Of a stretch of 64,000 bases of DNA, positions 14,701 to 26,846 are shown piece by piece. Source of the DNA: Balanoglossus misakiensis (Eukaryota > Hemichordata). How positions within the stretch are numbered: the first letter of the stretch is position 1; every line of letters starts with the position of its first letter. Where the stretch lies: positions 8,494,001-8,558,000 of the forward strand of contig CM082594.2 of the NCBI GenBank assembly GCA_040954595.2, given 5' to 3'. Both the position numbers and the translations under genes were made by a program. The notes under the pieces were generated by a model, which saw nothing but the letters and a program-made list of their open reading frames with translations, was not told where the DNA came from and did no database searches.

Positions 14701-15191
14701 TCTGACAATAAGTAATAAGAAAATATGTGGAGAGTGTAATAGATGAAAAATGAGGCATTATGGGGGATTATTAAAGTATGTATTATTGAAGTATTAATCA
14801 TCTGTTTTGATTTGAATTAAAGTAGATGATGGCTCGAAAATGTTGCTGTCATAACTTGCTCTGGAGAAAGCGGGCATAAGTGATCCATGCAAACTTCCCT
14901 AACTGAGCATGCACCAATCTGCCTAACTGTACTGCATAGCATCAGAGAGAGAGATATTTAATGAAAATATGCAAACACACCAGTACGGCTGTGTTGTTGG
15001 CGGCCTAAAACAGACATTTGTGTCTGATGTCAAACATAATGTTGTATTGATCTCCAGAAAGATAAACCCAGATGAGTTAATTCTCTGCACTCTCTTTGAC
15101 CGAAAGAAGTTTACCATATCTCTGCAGTTAACCTCTGGTTTCTATACATAGCAATAAAGCAGTGATCATGATGTTCTTATAAAGTGGTGTA
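8758..15191. other. Non-coding stretch, no supported gene
   Basis: No recognisable exons. Sub-stretches near 9181-9440, 11830-12160 and 13690-14050 are less AT-rich, have few simple repeats and contain homeodomain-like TAATTG/CAATTA cores. They could be conserved non-coding elements, but conservation cannot be judged from one genome. A C-run lies near 13010-13022, followed by an imperfect 80-bp-spaced direct repeat. Confidence 0.5.
13021..13131. repeat. Imperfect direct repeat, two copies about 80 bp apart
   Basis: Two copies of a roughly 30-bp stretch sharing CCACAC...TTGAAAGT.AGAAGGC.GG lie at 13021-13050 and 13101-13131. They differ by a few substitutions and a small indel. This is probably an old local duplication. 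Confidence 0.6.
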
Positions 15192-15625
15192 GATTATGCT
15201 CATCTCTGCAGCAGTTTAGACAAAGATAATCTGTGCAGCGATGCGGATTAAGCTAATCTGTTTATTTCTCTTGACATAATCTCCACCATTGTATGGATGT
15301 GGATTATGAAGCTTTAAGACCTTCGAAGCAGCAAATGGAGCTAATCGCGCAACTCTAGTGGATAAGCATAATCTTTGTGACAGATTAAAAATAATCGTGT
15401 AGCAGATAGAGATGATCCCAAAGCAGATAAGGATTAGCCATCTGCAGGCAATGATTATCTGTTTAGCAGCGCGTATAAGGATAAACTGCTCTCATAGATT
15501 GATGGTGATTTTTGCCACATTGTTGATGATTACGGGAATCGCCATGGCGATACAGATGAGTGCAGCGCTCGCAGTGCAACAGATAACCTCCGCTAGTTGG
15601 ATCAAAGATAATCTCGGAGATAATC
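15192..15625. promoter_or_regulatory. Dense GATTA/TAATC (K50 homeodomain-type) and GATA site cluster
   Basis: Reading both strands I count 15 GATTA/TAATC cores in about 434 bp, starting near 15192, 15227, 15246, 15254, 15277, 15302, 15342, 15369, 15383, 15392, 15432, 15453, 15528, 15609 and 15621. Fewer than one would be expected by chance. About eight GATAA/AGATAR cores are interspersed (for example 15225, 15361, 15426, 15480, 15592, 15607, 15619). GATTA is the core bound by Otx, Pitx and Gsc-class K50 homeodomains, and GATAA by GATA factors. The density is seen directly; the enhancer role and the target gene are inference. The nearest visible gene downstream is the SOWAH gene. Confidence 0.5.
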
Positions 15626-15660
15626 TCTTGATACAGCTCATCTCTTAATTGCTGCGGGAA

Positions 15661-18600
15661 TTAGATAAACCCTGTATATAATTGCTGTAGAGGAGTGTAA
15701 ACCAGTGTATTGTACATGGAGTGTCTTTGCCATACTGGGACTGGAGTGTTGCCATAGTTACCACTTCAGTGCCTTGTCAAACACCAAAACACAACACGAA
15801 AGTTGCTGTTCCACAAATTCTCAAGTGAATCGGTACAGAAGATACGATAATTATTATTCATAATGATTATGTTTAGGATATAAATATTGTTGAACAAAAA
15901 TGCTATTTTAAAGAATCTTGGTCTACATTTGGTCTGAAGTATTGCCTTGTGTTTTATCACAGTAGGTTCTCATCACAGCGTATCATGATAGCCACTCACT
16001 GCCACACATATTGCCTGGAAAGCTTCAGGTACACACAGACATGCAGTAATTTGACACTTTTGGGTGATTATTTATTAACTGCACAATATTTTAGACTAAT
16101 CAACCTAGAGCAAATTTTATCGGAAATACTGTATACTTTTTATTTATTAATATTTAAGTTCCATAATATTTATAAATATTTGAGTGCTGCTGATCTAAAA
16201 TACCTAATCAGGCGAGATTGCAATCTGCAGGGTGTTCTGAATTTCAGGCGAATTGGTTTACTGGGAAATGATTCTTTTGAATAATTTTTGTGGGTTTTTT
16301 CTTCAAAAAAGCCTCAGTAATTAGCTTTGTGCAGTCTCAAATTTAGTAAAATGGCTTTAAAATGTTTAGTGTGTAGTATAGTCAGTGTAACTTTCCTCGC
16401 CATGATATAGTGTCCTTTCAACCAATCTATAAAGTAAAATAGAGTAAAGCCCACTTGAAACCTCCATCATTGTTCTGCTGTTCAAATGTTCAATAAAAAC
16501 ATCAATCAAGTCGGTGCTCTCTCTCCAACAAATTGCGATCTAATGACACCCTAGCAATCAGGCCGCCAAATTCATCACTATCTGCCAAAATATGCGATGT
16601 GGTGTCAACGTTTTCTTTCGGATAATGACACGTAAACAAAACGAAATCTGCCTTTATAGGTGTGATGGCAATTCTCTTACAATAACTCCACAGGAAATAA
16701 TCTAAATCATTACAAGTAGTTGTGTGTAACGTTGACAATGTTTTTTTACCCAAAGTCCAAGATGACCTTATAGAAATGTAGTTACAAGCATGATACATCT
16801 TAGTAAATCAGCTTTAGCCTACACAAAGAAGCTGTTTCATGTCGAGATCCAGGTTTGGATTGTCTGTATTATCTAACATTGAGATTCATTTAAAATCACA
16901 CTGTCTTCTTTCAAGTGGTCGAACCAGATGAAAATATTTACACTCCAAGTGCACTAGATCCCAGTGCGCTAACCAAAAGTGTCAGTGAAATAGAAAATCT
17001 TTTGTTGTTTTTTTAATTTGAAGAACAAAGAAAAGGAAAGTGACTTTTTGCCGTGTGTTTGCGTTGAGTTTGAGACTGTTGACTTGGTGATTTTTGAAGG
17101 AGTTTGGTTGCAGGGTTCGAGCTTTTGTTACACGAATGATTGAGAGATGACATCAGCTGCTACATCAGTGAAGATGTGAACTTTCTTCGCCACTCTGTGA
17201 GCCCGTTGTCTGACTTCTATCCCAGCAAGTGCGTGGATTCTTGATGTAATTTATGCAGACGTGGGTGCAGACAGACGAACATGATGTCAGCATTTTTGCT
17301 GTGTGATCTCTATCTATTTATTCTTATCAGTAATACAGTTATGGTTTAATCTTATCATCCAATCTGACTTCATTGTTGACATGTTTTTGGACTTGTATCC
17401 CCCCATCCAGTTTGGTGATTCACATACTTGGTTTGCTCAGCTTCGAGAAGAGTTCAAAGGTCACGTTTCTCAACTTTTTCGTTTAGTAACCCTCCATGTA
17501 TCCTAGAAATATGCAGCAAAGAGTCAAGGGGAATATCATTGTGGAGCACACACGCTCTGAAAGGTGTTTAATTGACCCTTTTCTGATGTTGCACTCCAAA
17601 CAACAATCGGACACAGCAGGCCCCGGTTAACAAACGAGTCATGTTAATTTAACTAATTCTTCCAGCACTATGTATAAAAAATGATTTTTTTCCGAAAAAA
17701 AAGACTTGTTGAATTTTTGTACCGAGTTGAACCCAGAGGAAGTGTCAAGTCACCCGTTAAAATTGACCTGTTGTCACGGTTACAATTAGGGGATAATTGA
17801 GTCTTGTAAGGGTGACCTTCAGTCTTGTTTCCACTTGTAGATTAGCGATTGTCAGCCAGAGATCTCACACATCAATCAAAGGGAATAAGTCAACTTCAGC
17901 CATGTCCAGCCCTCTTGGCCAATCTGGTTGTTCCCGGCAACCGTTTCTCCCCCAGTAGTAAGATGAAGTGTATACATGTAAAGCTGTAGCTTTATTTGAT
18001 GTCAATTTGAGAGCAGACTGTCAAAAACTATTGTATAATAATATATGCAAGATCGTTGATAAAGGTCTGTAAACTCAAATTGGCAGTGTTCCAGCTTCTG
18101 AAGAAGTCGTCGGATGTCGCTCACATTTTACTTCATTTCTCAAAAAAATTTAAAATCTAATTTAGGATGGGTCTATCTATATTAGTCATTGATAAAAAGA
18201 AATTTCTGGATCTAAAACAAAATATGTAGACTGCAAGATATGTTGTAACATCAAAAGTGGTGACATTAAAAATTTGTCCTACACGTGTCATATAGATAGG
18301 TAAAGTATTATCTCATAGACTTATGATATCTGTTTAATACACTGTTAAGATAACTACATCATTCAATTGTTTCATAATGCATGATTTATTAGAAACCTTG
18401 ATAGCTTCTAAGAAGATTTCAAACAAAATTGTGCAATTTTGGATCAAGATATTCAATTTTCATATCCCAAGAAATTATTTTGCTGCAATTTTCTCAAATT
18501 TTATATTTGTGTTTAACTATTAGAATCAGACTGGAATTTGCAGTTCATTTCTAGATTTATTACTGAATAATCAGATTTTGTCAAGTAGGTTTTTTTTCTG

Positions 18601-21600
18601 AAACGTGATGTTGTCAGCTGTTTTCTCTCCGAAAAACATGTTGATATATTAAAGCTTGGAGTGTTTCTGTAGTGTATGTTCTAGCTCAGCCTTGTGTATA
18701 CATGCATGTTGCATACAGTTTCCTGTGTTCCAGTGCTGCGGTTGGATATATTGTCGCTTATAATTCATCCGTTCTTTTCCGCCACCATGATATGAAAATT
18801 CATTTTCTCATCTGCGTGGCGCTGTGTATTTTCCTATTGTCCAATTTGAAAACGAATACAATCGTTTATTGAAGGTAAATTTTGGCTTGATTACATTTTG
18901 GCCATGAGAGGTATCATTTGTTGGTTCGCGATGATTTCTGAGATACAGTTACATCTGGGCGAGTTTATCTTGGCTATGTTTCATGTAGATTTTCACAATG
19001 CGCTGCAGTAATAAAAGCTCTTTACCCCCACTCCAGTCATCAGCGTGTACACACAGACTACCAAATGTAATTTAGTTTTCTAAAAACTTTGTCAACGAAA
19101 GAGCAACCGTGTTCAAACATCACTTAATAGGGGTCTTGTTGGATTTCTGTCTCTAGCTGGGGAAGTTTGCAAGCAAGTCTGGAAATGTTGCTTTTAGTTG
19201 TATACCGAGTGCAGGCAGGCTTTTGTGCCGGGGTTTACACGACTAAATGAAGGACATTTACAGACTGGTTGTCCTGTTTGCCCGGTTAGTGGAATCTCTC
19301 CAACTGTACATAAGAACTGTTTGCTTAGCCTTAACAGTTCCAATCAGGAGCGTGTACTCTCATGCAAATGATCAGCCACGGTGATGGATGTTCATCTGTT
19401 GACATTTTGTATGTACATCGCTGATGAATGTGTTTCTAGACGTTGTAACTACAGGTATTAACAGTTATTTTTATCTGGCCCGGGCCCCTTTCAACAGAAA
19501 TTAAATAGAGAACTCGGCGGCGACAACTAAACAGTCGCTAGCCGAGTGACTCCCATTCTCTCGCAAAACACAGCCACCTTTTGTGTGAATTGCATCAATT
19601 CTGCGGTTTGCTGCGTTGAGTAGTTTCGCCCGCGCAGTCACTGAGAGATGTAACCCCCCACCCCGACCCACTCTATGCAAGTAGCACAACACACAGTGAT
19701 TTGGCAATATTTGAGTGAATTGATGAAAAAAAAAGGAAATGATATGCGATCGAGTTTTCAGATATGTGCTTATATCAGGTGTGTTCTGAAAAGTCTTGAA
19801 ATACGTCGACGTTATCCTCAGACAGGTACTAGTATTTTGTATAGACTAAGTGGAGCCCAATCTGGTGATAACGTCTCCATCAAATCCCCTCCATCTGGCG
19901 TGATTATCACCGTATTAGTAGAACTACTACCTTGCTTATTCCCGGCAGTCGTGTCTTGTTGGTTTTTTCGCTGTGTAAGTAACCTCCCACCAAATCTAGA
20001 TCTCTGATAATCCAAATCTACTTAGACGAACCAAGTGCGTTATCACACAGCCCCATTGCAGCAAAACAACATCATGATTCTGTCGTTTAATGAAAAAATC
20101 AAACATCTCGATTTAGAGTTCATTGCTTTCGTGGAGTTCTGTTCTGTGTCTGTTGCGGGATGCCCGTAACGTTGCTTGATGTCGATCAAGCAACGTGTTG
20201 GACGCCGTGTTTGCAGTTCATAGCCATGTCAATGAACTTTTTCACTGATGTTACTGCGTGATGCTTTAACCACAGGGGCCGGGGTAACGTGTGCCTTATC
20301 ATCAGTCGCACACAATAGCGACATCAACTCACATCTTGAGTTCCCCCTCCATACTTAGACTGCCAGCGTTTAATAACTTACACAAATACAGAGTTGATCT
20401 GGGCAGTGTTTGTCTTGGACAGACTCTGACTTCAATATCTGGGCTCTTTGCCTTTTTTTTCTTCTTCACCCCTGCCATCTTTGACGAGCGGGTATTAGAC
20501 GGGTCAATATTGTAATGGAGATTAAAAGTGGTGTTGTATGCATCTGGTATGGAGTCAAAGAATTGAAAACATGTCGGACAACATTGAAATAAGCGGAGAC
20601 AATGCACGCAACCAGGTTCCCGGACGCAGAGAGATACGCAGAGATTTGTCCGGACTTGTTGCTGTGTATTTGCCTTCTGGATGTGAATGTTGGAGTTGAC
20701 TCAGATACTTGGACAAGAATGTGAGAAAGGGAAAAGAGACATTGGAAGGACCCAGAGCACACATAAGAAAATGTTCTAGAGTTTATTGGGGGAAGGGTGA
20801 AAGGTTAAGAAAACAAGGCTTTTGACAAATCTGACACTCTGGGTGAGGAGTTGCGTTTCTGCCCGATGGTTTTGACATGGCAGGCTTGTATTGTCGCTGT
20901 CCACTCACGAAACATGTTAACCCCAATAAATGTCATGTACAACAGAACTCGTATTAAGACTGTCCGAAGTTGAAAAGTTACAACGTGTAAGCCGTGTAAT
21001 TCTGTCAATTTCTATTGTGCCGGTTGGCATAGCTTCAAAGAAAAATAGTTGCCAAGTCATACGGCGATGTGTGACAGCCTTGCTAATATTTCATCCCAGA
21101 CCCTGTTGACAGTACAATTTGTATTGCGCTCCAGTTCTGTGTTTACAATAAATATTATTTACTGCAGGGGCACTTGGTGAGAAATGCTGGTATCACTTCC
21201 CCCCTCTGAACGAGAAAAAGTCAGTTTCGTCAGTTGCACAATCTTTTGAGGAGTTTACGAGAGTCGTCGGGCCACTTTATGACCCGCCCTGTATCCAAGG
21301 CAGTGCTTCTTGGTGGCTGAAATTTTTGGGAAGTGCCGGTCGTAGAAATTATTCGCGCCAAAAAACGTGTTACCAGGCATTTTATTTGAGCTGGGAGACA
21401 AGAGGAAACTTTTAAATCGATTTTATTAAAGGCTGTAAACAATGTATTCCTTTGTCGCGGAAGATGTGCTTGGCTAACTTTACATTTACGTTTCTCTGAG
21501 GCTGACAATCGCGACCATATTGCTAGGTTGGGATTGTCCTCGCTTTCTATTGTGTACAAGAAACAGTTATCATTGATTGAGGAGTCACCTTACAGGGGGA

Positions 21601-22112
21601 AACCATCGTATAAGCCTGGAGGCTAGCCGTGTTGTGTACGCTGTAAAGACACAATAAAAACTGACAAAGACAGTCTCATAATTCAGGAGGATGGGACCAG
21701 TTGTTGTTTAGATGTGGGCTTGCCATCATCACTACCTATTGAAATAAACCAGTCATTTTAGTCTCCACCATGTAGGACATTTACAAAGCCATTGAAATCG
21801 TAAACCGTAATTTAGTTTTATGTATGTACAACAGGCAGCAACATGTTGGTTTCCATTGTTCCGCTGAAAATGTGTAATATGGTCGAGTGGTTTATGTATC
21901 AGTATCATTTCAAACACTTCTGTTTTTGTTATTCTGCAGTTTTATAAATAGTGTAAAAATGGATGTTAATGTCTGTGATAAATCATAATGTCACAGCTAC
22001 TGTGTCTTTTATTGTCCAGTGTCATATGGTATCTCTAGATCTCTCTTAAATACGTATTCATTTTTCTTTCGATTGTCATGGATTTTTTTCGCTCTCTCTC
22101 TCTCTCCTGCAG
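15661..22112. other. Non-coding stretch upstream of the SOWAH exons
   Basis: No supported exons. It probably includes upstream intron of the SOWAH gene, because the first visible exon at 22113 starts inside an ankyrin repeat and is preceded by a strong polypyrimidine tract and CAG. It contains a 12-bp-arm perfect hairpin at 20169-20196. Nothing else is recognised. Confidence 0.5.
20169..20196. repeat. Perfect 12-bp inverted repeat with 4-nt loop
   Basis: Arms ACGTTGCTTGAT and ATCAAGCAACGT flank a GTCG loop, giving a 28-nt perfect hairpin. It has no flanking T-run and no coding context. It may be a MITE remnant, a palindromic factor site or chance. Confidence 0.75.
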
Positions 22113-25100
22113 ACAGCGTTGCATTGGGCTGCGAAACATGGGAAAAAAGAAATGGTGAAACTTCTGGCGGGGAGACGAGAGCTGGACATTAATACTAGGA
22201 GCGTAAGTGTCGTCTATATTAAAATTCCATCATGTCTGGTCGACATCGCGTAACGTGACGTGTGGTATTGATTCTGGAATTTTTTACAGCCATCATAGAG
22301 TGTACCAGTTGACATTTATTCTGCAGATTCGATGCGACTTCATGCGTCATAATCGCTACTGATAGTCGAGCTATCATTTTTGCCTAACTTCGTACTGCCG
22401 GACAGTACGTAGGAGAGCAGCGACTGCCTAACTGCCCATGATGAAAAATTCCTAGCTTGCCCATATTATGCCTAACTCACCACACCGGACCGAAGCTTGC
22501 TTTATACTTGGGACGAATCTGTCTCGTTTGTAATTGAAGCCTCAGAGTTGTCAGTCTACCAATAATGTTAACTGCATGAAGGAAAAAGAGTGTTCAATTA
22601 TATATTTGCAACATTTAAGTCAAACTTCCATTTTCTTTCCTTTGTTTGTTTGTTGGTTTGTTTGGACGGACTGGTGTAGCATGGGGTAAGTGTCATTTTC
22701 CTTCAGCTCTTGTAAAATATAAAACTGAAGCGCGATATTAAAGTAACACTGACATCTGCTTTCAATATTAATATTCCAGCAGAATCATGACAACTTCAGT
22801 ATATTTCAAGAAAAGACCTTTATACTTAAAGATGGTCGGCCTGTAAGATTGTACGTCAGGGTATTAGATATTTTAGTCGAAGAAGTTTTGCGTGATGAAG
22901 AGCGCCATCAGTTGACATGCATCCTTTATACGCTTGTTTTTTCCCCAGGGTTACACTCCTCTACATATTGCAGCGATACATGGACACGATAGTGTTATAC
23001 AGATGCTTGTCTCAGACTTCAGTAAGTGACGTGTATATATCTGTGTCAGACATTAGTAAGCCAATATACAAGAGAAAGGAATTTTTATGGTGACTTTTCT
23101 TACAGGTGGTTTTCATTTTGTTGCATTTTTAAACAATCGATCCCGCAATCTTGAAAAAGTGACTTGATAAGTGTCAAGTTAATTCTCAAAACTTGCTATT
23201 TCAGAGGCAGATGTAAACGTTCGTGACTACAACGGCAAGAAAGCCAAGCACCACCTGAAGAAGGGCACCCCCAACCACATCCAACGTAAGCTTGATAGTT
23301 CTCTGAGTCAAAAAGAGCGGGAAAGTCATGACACTGGCGATGGTGGCCATGACGATTTGGAATCGGATGATTTTGACGAGAAAGGTGTCAGTGGGTTTGT
23401 GAGAGCGTTGAGTTACAGGTTCTCATTCCGTACTCCGCGGAAGGGATCCATGAGGAAATCCCGGAAGAACCAGAATGGTACCACTCATTAGTTTGTGGTG
23501 CCCGTCAACTGTCATCTTCCAGAATTCATTTACACTGATCATTATATTTTCCACAGAGTTGACGTATAAATATGTTCTAGTAAATTTTTTCAACAAGCAG
23601 CATTTTGATATTTACAATGGAAATTTAAAGTTGAAGCGATAGGATAGTGCATGGCTAGTCAATTGTATAGTGGCATGTTTAGTTGCATTTCTAGCGTTAA
23701 TCCTTTAACCAGTACCAAAGTTATCAGAATTTGTCCAGAATTTCTAATTTTCTAATCTAGTTACGACATTGATGTCCCATCGCTTGTGTGTAACATTAGA
23801 ACAGCGAGTACTACTTGAATGATGGGCTATTTACATACAGTGTTAGTCTAAATGGCGATTGGCTGAATTGATAGAATACTTACACATGATTGGCTGCCTG
23901 AGTGCATCATGGTAGACCAATCAGGATTGGTTACCTCGGTAGTCTACTTACAAGTTACAGATGATTGACTAATTTTCCAAGAATGTATTGAATCTAAATT
24001 TGACTGGCAGTAGATGAAGATTTTCTGGCAGAGAAGTCAGTTGGAAGTGTGCAATAAGTCAGTGCGTGTATGTGTGTCCAGGCACTTTTCAAGCTGCCTG
24101 TCACAGTGCCTTACAAATCTCAACCCCCAGCTCTTTCCACATGCATGAGTGTCCAGCATCTCATGTATCTATGAGTACTATGTTGCTGTATGTCTGTATT
24201 GTGTATATGTATGTATCATAGCTGTATTTGTGTGTATATGTCTGTCAAAATGTAAAGTAATTTTTATTATCGAGCCTCTGGGGACAGCTTTATAATTACA
24301 CAAAATGAAAAGAATAAGATTTATTTGGTTGGAGAACTGTATGACCAAGTCTTTCAGTTTTGTTGTACTTGTTATAAAGACACCATCAGGAGTACACTTT
24401 TTAGAATAGCTGTATTATTTTATCAACTTTTGTCAGTTTTGATTTTTGCCGACTGTTTCAAGCACGATTGTCAGATGTGTTCCCCATGTGACTGTGTTTA
24501 GTTTTAGTGAGACCTTTTGTGAATTCTCTATTGTACATTAATCCCCAGTAAGTATTTCTGTAAAAGTGTAATTTATTTGTCTTTTTGTTCATAAGTCCAT
24601 GTTCCCTGTTTTTCAGTATCCCCAGTTGACCTAGTTTGTGATATAATTTACATTTTAACCCCGAAACCTGTTGGCTGATCATCTTCCCTGCTTTTATTTC
24701 AAAATTTAAACCAATAAAATCCAGCAGCCGAGATTGCACCTGTAACTGTGCGCTTGGTGTTGTTTCTGACAGGGCTGAAGTTGGCATTTTTGAAGCTCAT
24801 TCCAGAAAGTAATGTTGATGTTGTTAAGCAGTGTGATCAGAAAAAAAGCTGGATGGTTGATGACCTGAGCACAGGGTCACTCTCGTTGAACAGCACAGTG
24901 GTTTTAATTATTTCAGGATATTATGTTTAAAAAATATATGTTTATGCTCACAAGTTGGACGTGAGCCTTGCTGTCGTGACTACCACTTGACTATAGCACA
25001 GTTTGTACATACACTCCCCTTCACACTCACAGATAGACACACACACACACTTTTCACACATGGTGAACAGTTTGTGTATTTACTGTACCATACACTTGAG

Positions 25101-26846
25101 CACACACTCACACACATACACACACACAAAAGAAAAACTTTCTTTTTCAAAAATGGCAACTTCAGTCCTCGTATGTATCCTTGCATGGCTAACCTGGCAG
25201 TAACTGAGTACCACCTACATGTAGGTACCATAAAAAAACTAAAACACTTTGGTGATAATACTTCAGTGCTGTGTATCTTTCCACGGTCTTCGATCTCACT
25301 GCTTAACTTGGGACAGGTCTTTCTCAACTGACAACTACAAATGGTTTCTTTCACTCTCTGTGGTTACCAGTCAGCAGAATCATTGCCTGACTTGTCCATA
25401 TTTTAACAAAAGTAAAATTGCAGTGAAAACTTTGAAAGGCAAACTTCGCTCTTTAACACAGCTTTTCATAAATAATTAGCACAAAGGGGTCAAAGTTTTG
25501 TAAAAGTGTTATGATTAAATAGTAACAATGATTTCACCCTGTGATAAGGCATAATATGTAAAATAATTTTAGGATAAAATTCCTATTCTTGATAAATGAA
25601 AAGTTGAATTTTCCCACTTTTTGTGCAGTTGATTGTTTTTTGCAGTTGATATAGATGTCCATTGCTTGGCCTCCCCATCATTCCACACCCTCATGGCACT
25701 TCCCCATGACTCCCCCGTGTTGCTATGGTGACTCACAGAGTGGTACCTCGACTTCTCTTTCAGTGTTCACATGTTGATCTTGCTATTTTTCTTCCTTATT
25801 TTCTCCCAGAGATGTTACAGGGTAATGTCAGAGGTAAGAAGAACTTTTGCACTTTATTTTGGCTGGTGAACAGTTCTTACGATATCTTGTGATTTAATGA
25901 TGTACAAACACTTAAGGGCGACGATTATCTTATGTGCATGTGCCAAACCAGAGACTCTGGTTACAAAAACTGTATACAGTCAATGCCATAAGGCAGTGTG
26001 TGCTGTGGGATGTTGTGTTAAGGTATAAGGTGTAGTGTATGGATTCCAACAGAAGATTTCATTTCACGAACAAAGTTGACGTCGATCATCATCAATTATC
26101 TTCCCATTGCCGGCAGTGTACAGCGTCAAACGCAGAACACAGAGATCCAACTCCATCGAGAAGAAGAGATCCAGCGTTCCGTTCTTCAACAAGCCTCTCA
26201 AATGGGGATCAGCTGAGAACCTGAGTCAAAGCAAGAAAGAGAAAACTCCACCTGCAACGCCGCCGTCGTCACCAGCTCTGAGAAGACAGAATTCATCCGA
26301 TGCCTTTGACAAAGAGGTGGGCATGATTTGTTAGCAATGTAATTGAACTGAAATGGTGAGCTGATAGAAATTACACATACTATGTAATCTGGCTCTTAAG
26401 GTTTAATACATGTACAAGTAATGTGTAACAGTGTAAACTGTACATATTACTTTTATGTGAATGAAACACATTCTTAGTGTACTGCTGGATAATATGTAAC
26501 ATTTTTGTTTTTGGTGATTTGTATCCATACAGCTGATGCCACCCCCAAAGGCACCAGGAAGGAAAAGTAGGAAAAAGAAGACGGAATCCCTTCATGGATC
26601 TAGGTTGGTAATGAGCTATTAAAAGTGGTACTTATATCTTTGGAAAATGTGCATGCGTTGTGTGAAATAAGGACAACTTTTATGGCAGTGGCTATACCAC
26701 TTTTTGTACTGAATCAACTGATAATACACAGTTGCTCTTTAAATGAGCATCTCTTGAAGTCGTTCTTTGCATTCTTCTTGAATAGGGAGTCACACTCTGA
26801 GGACCCAAGGAGATCACAGTCTGAACCAGACCTGCTGGCGGATTGA
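22113..26846 (+). CDS. Sosondowah-type ankyrin-repeat protein, 3' part (5' exons not found)
   Basis: Predicted exons: 22113-22202, 22680-22685 (microexon), 22949-23021, 23205-23477, 25810-25833, 26117-26316, 26533-26603 and 26786-26846 (stop TGA). All have AG/GT borders and compatible phases, giving 265 visible codons plus the stop. Two ankyrin repeats are clear: TALHWAAKHGKKEMVKLL, then GYTPLHIAAIHGHDSVIQML. The following DVNVRDYNGKKA is typical of the SOWAH (ANKRD56/57-like) family, whose members carry two C-terminal ankyrin repeats behind an N-terminal SOWAHN winged-helix region. That N-terminal part is not visible and must lie upstream, perhaps outside the window. The tail is basic and Ser-rich (RTPRKGSMRKSRK, PPATPPSSPALRR, RRSQSEPDLLAD) and looks disordered, with possible SH3 or phosphorylation sites. 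The molecular role of the family is poorly known. An in-frame TAG at 23489-23491 would end a shorter form if the 23477 donor is not used. Confidence 0.72.
22680..22685 (+). other. Predicted 6-nt microexon (His-Gly) of the SOWAH gene
   Basis: CATGGG is preceded by a T/G-rich tract ending in TAG and followed by the strong donor GTAAGTG. Both neighbouring introns are phase 0, so its inclusion adds His-Gly between the ankyrin repeats, giving RS-HG-GYTPLH. SOWAH relatives usually have two glycines before the YTxLH of this repeat, so inclusion restores the expected spacing. The borders are seen; its use is inferred. Confidence 0.45.
25034..25128. repeat. Interrupted (CA)n microsatellite
   Basis: Two CA-rich runs (about 25034-25050 and 25100-25128) are separated by non-repetitive sequence in the long SOWAH intron. 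They produce spurious His/Thr-rich and Cys/Val-rich frames. Confidence 0.85.
25918..26000 (+). repeat. Dispersed repeat, copy 1 (SOWAH intron)
   Basis: About 83 bp match, in opposite orientation, the segment at 45204-45295. The segment contains the palindrome AACCAGAGACTCTGGTT at 25946-25962, followed by a CAGTCAATGCC.-AAGGCAGTGTG block shared by both copies. It is an interspersed repeat of unknown class. Confidence 0.7.

Noticed and set aside
24980-25354. Cys/Val-rich and His/Thr-rich frames as secreted peptide genes
   Set aside because: They are translations of an interrupted CA/TG microsatellite in an intron.
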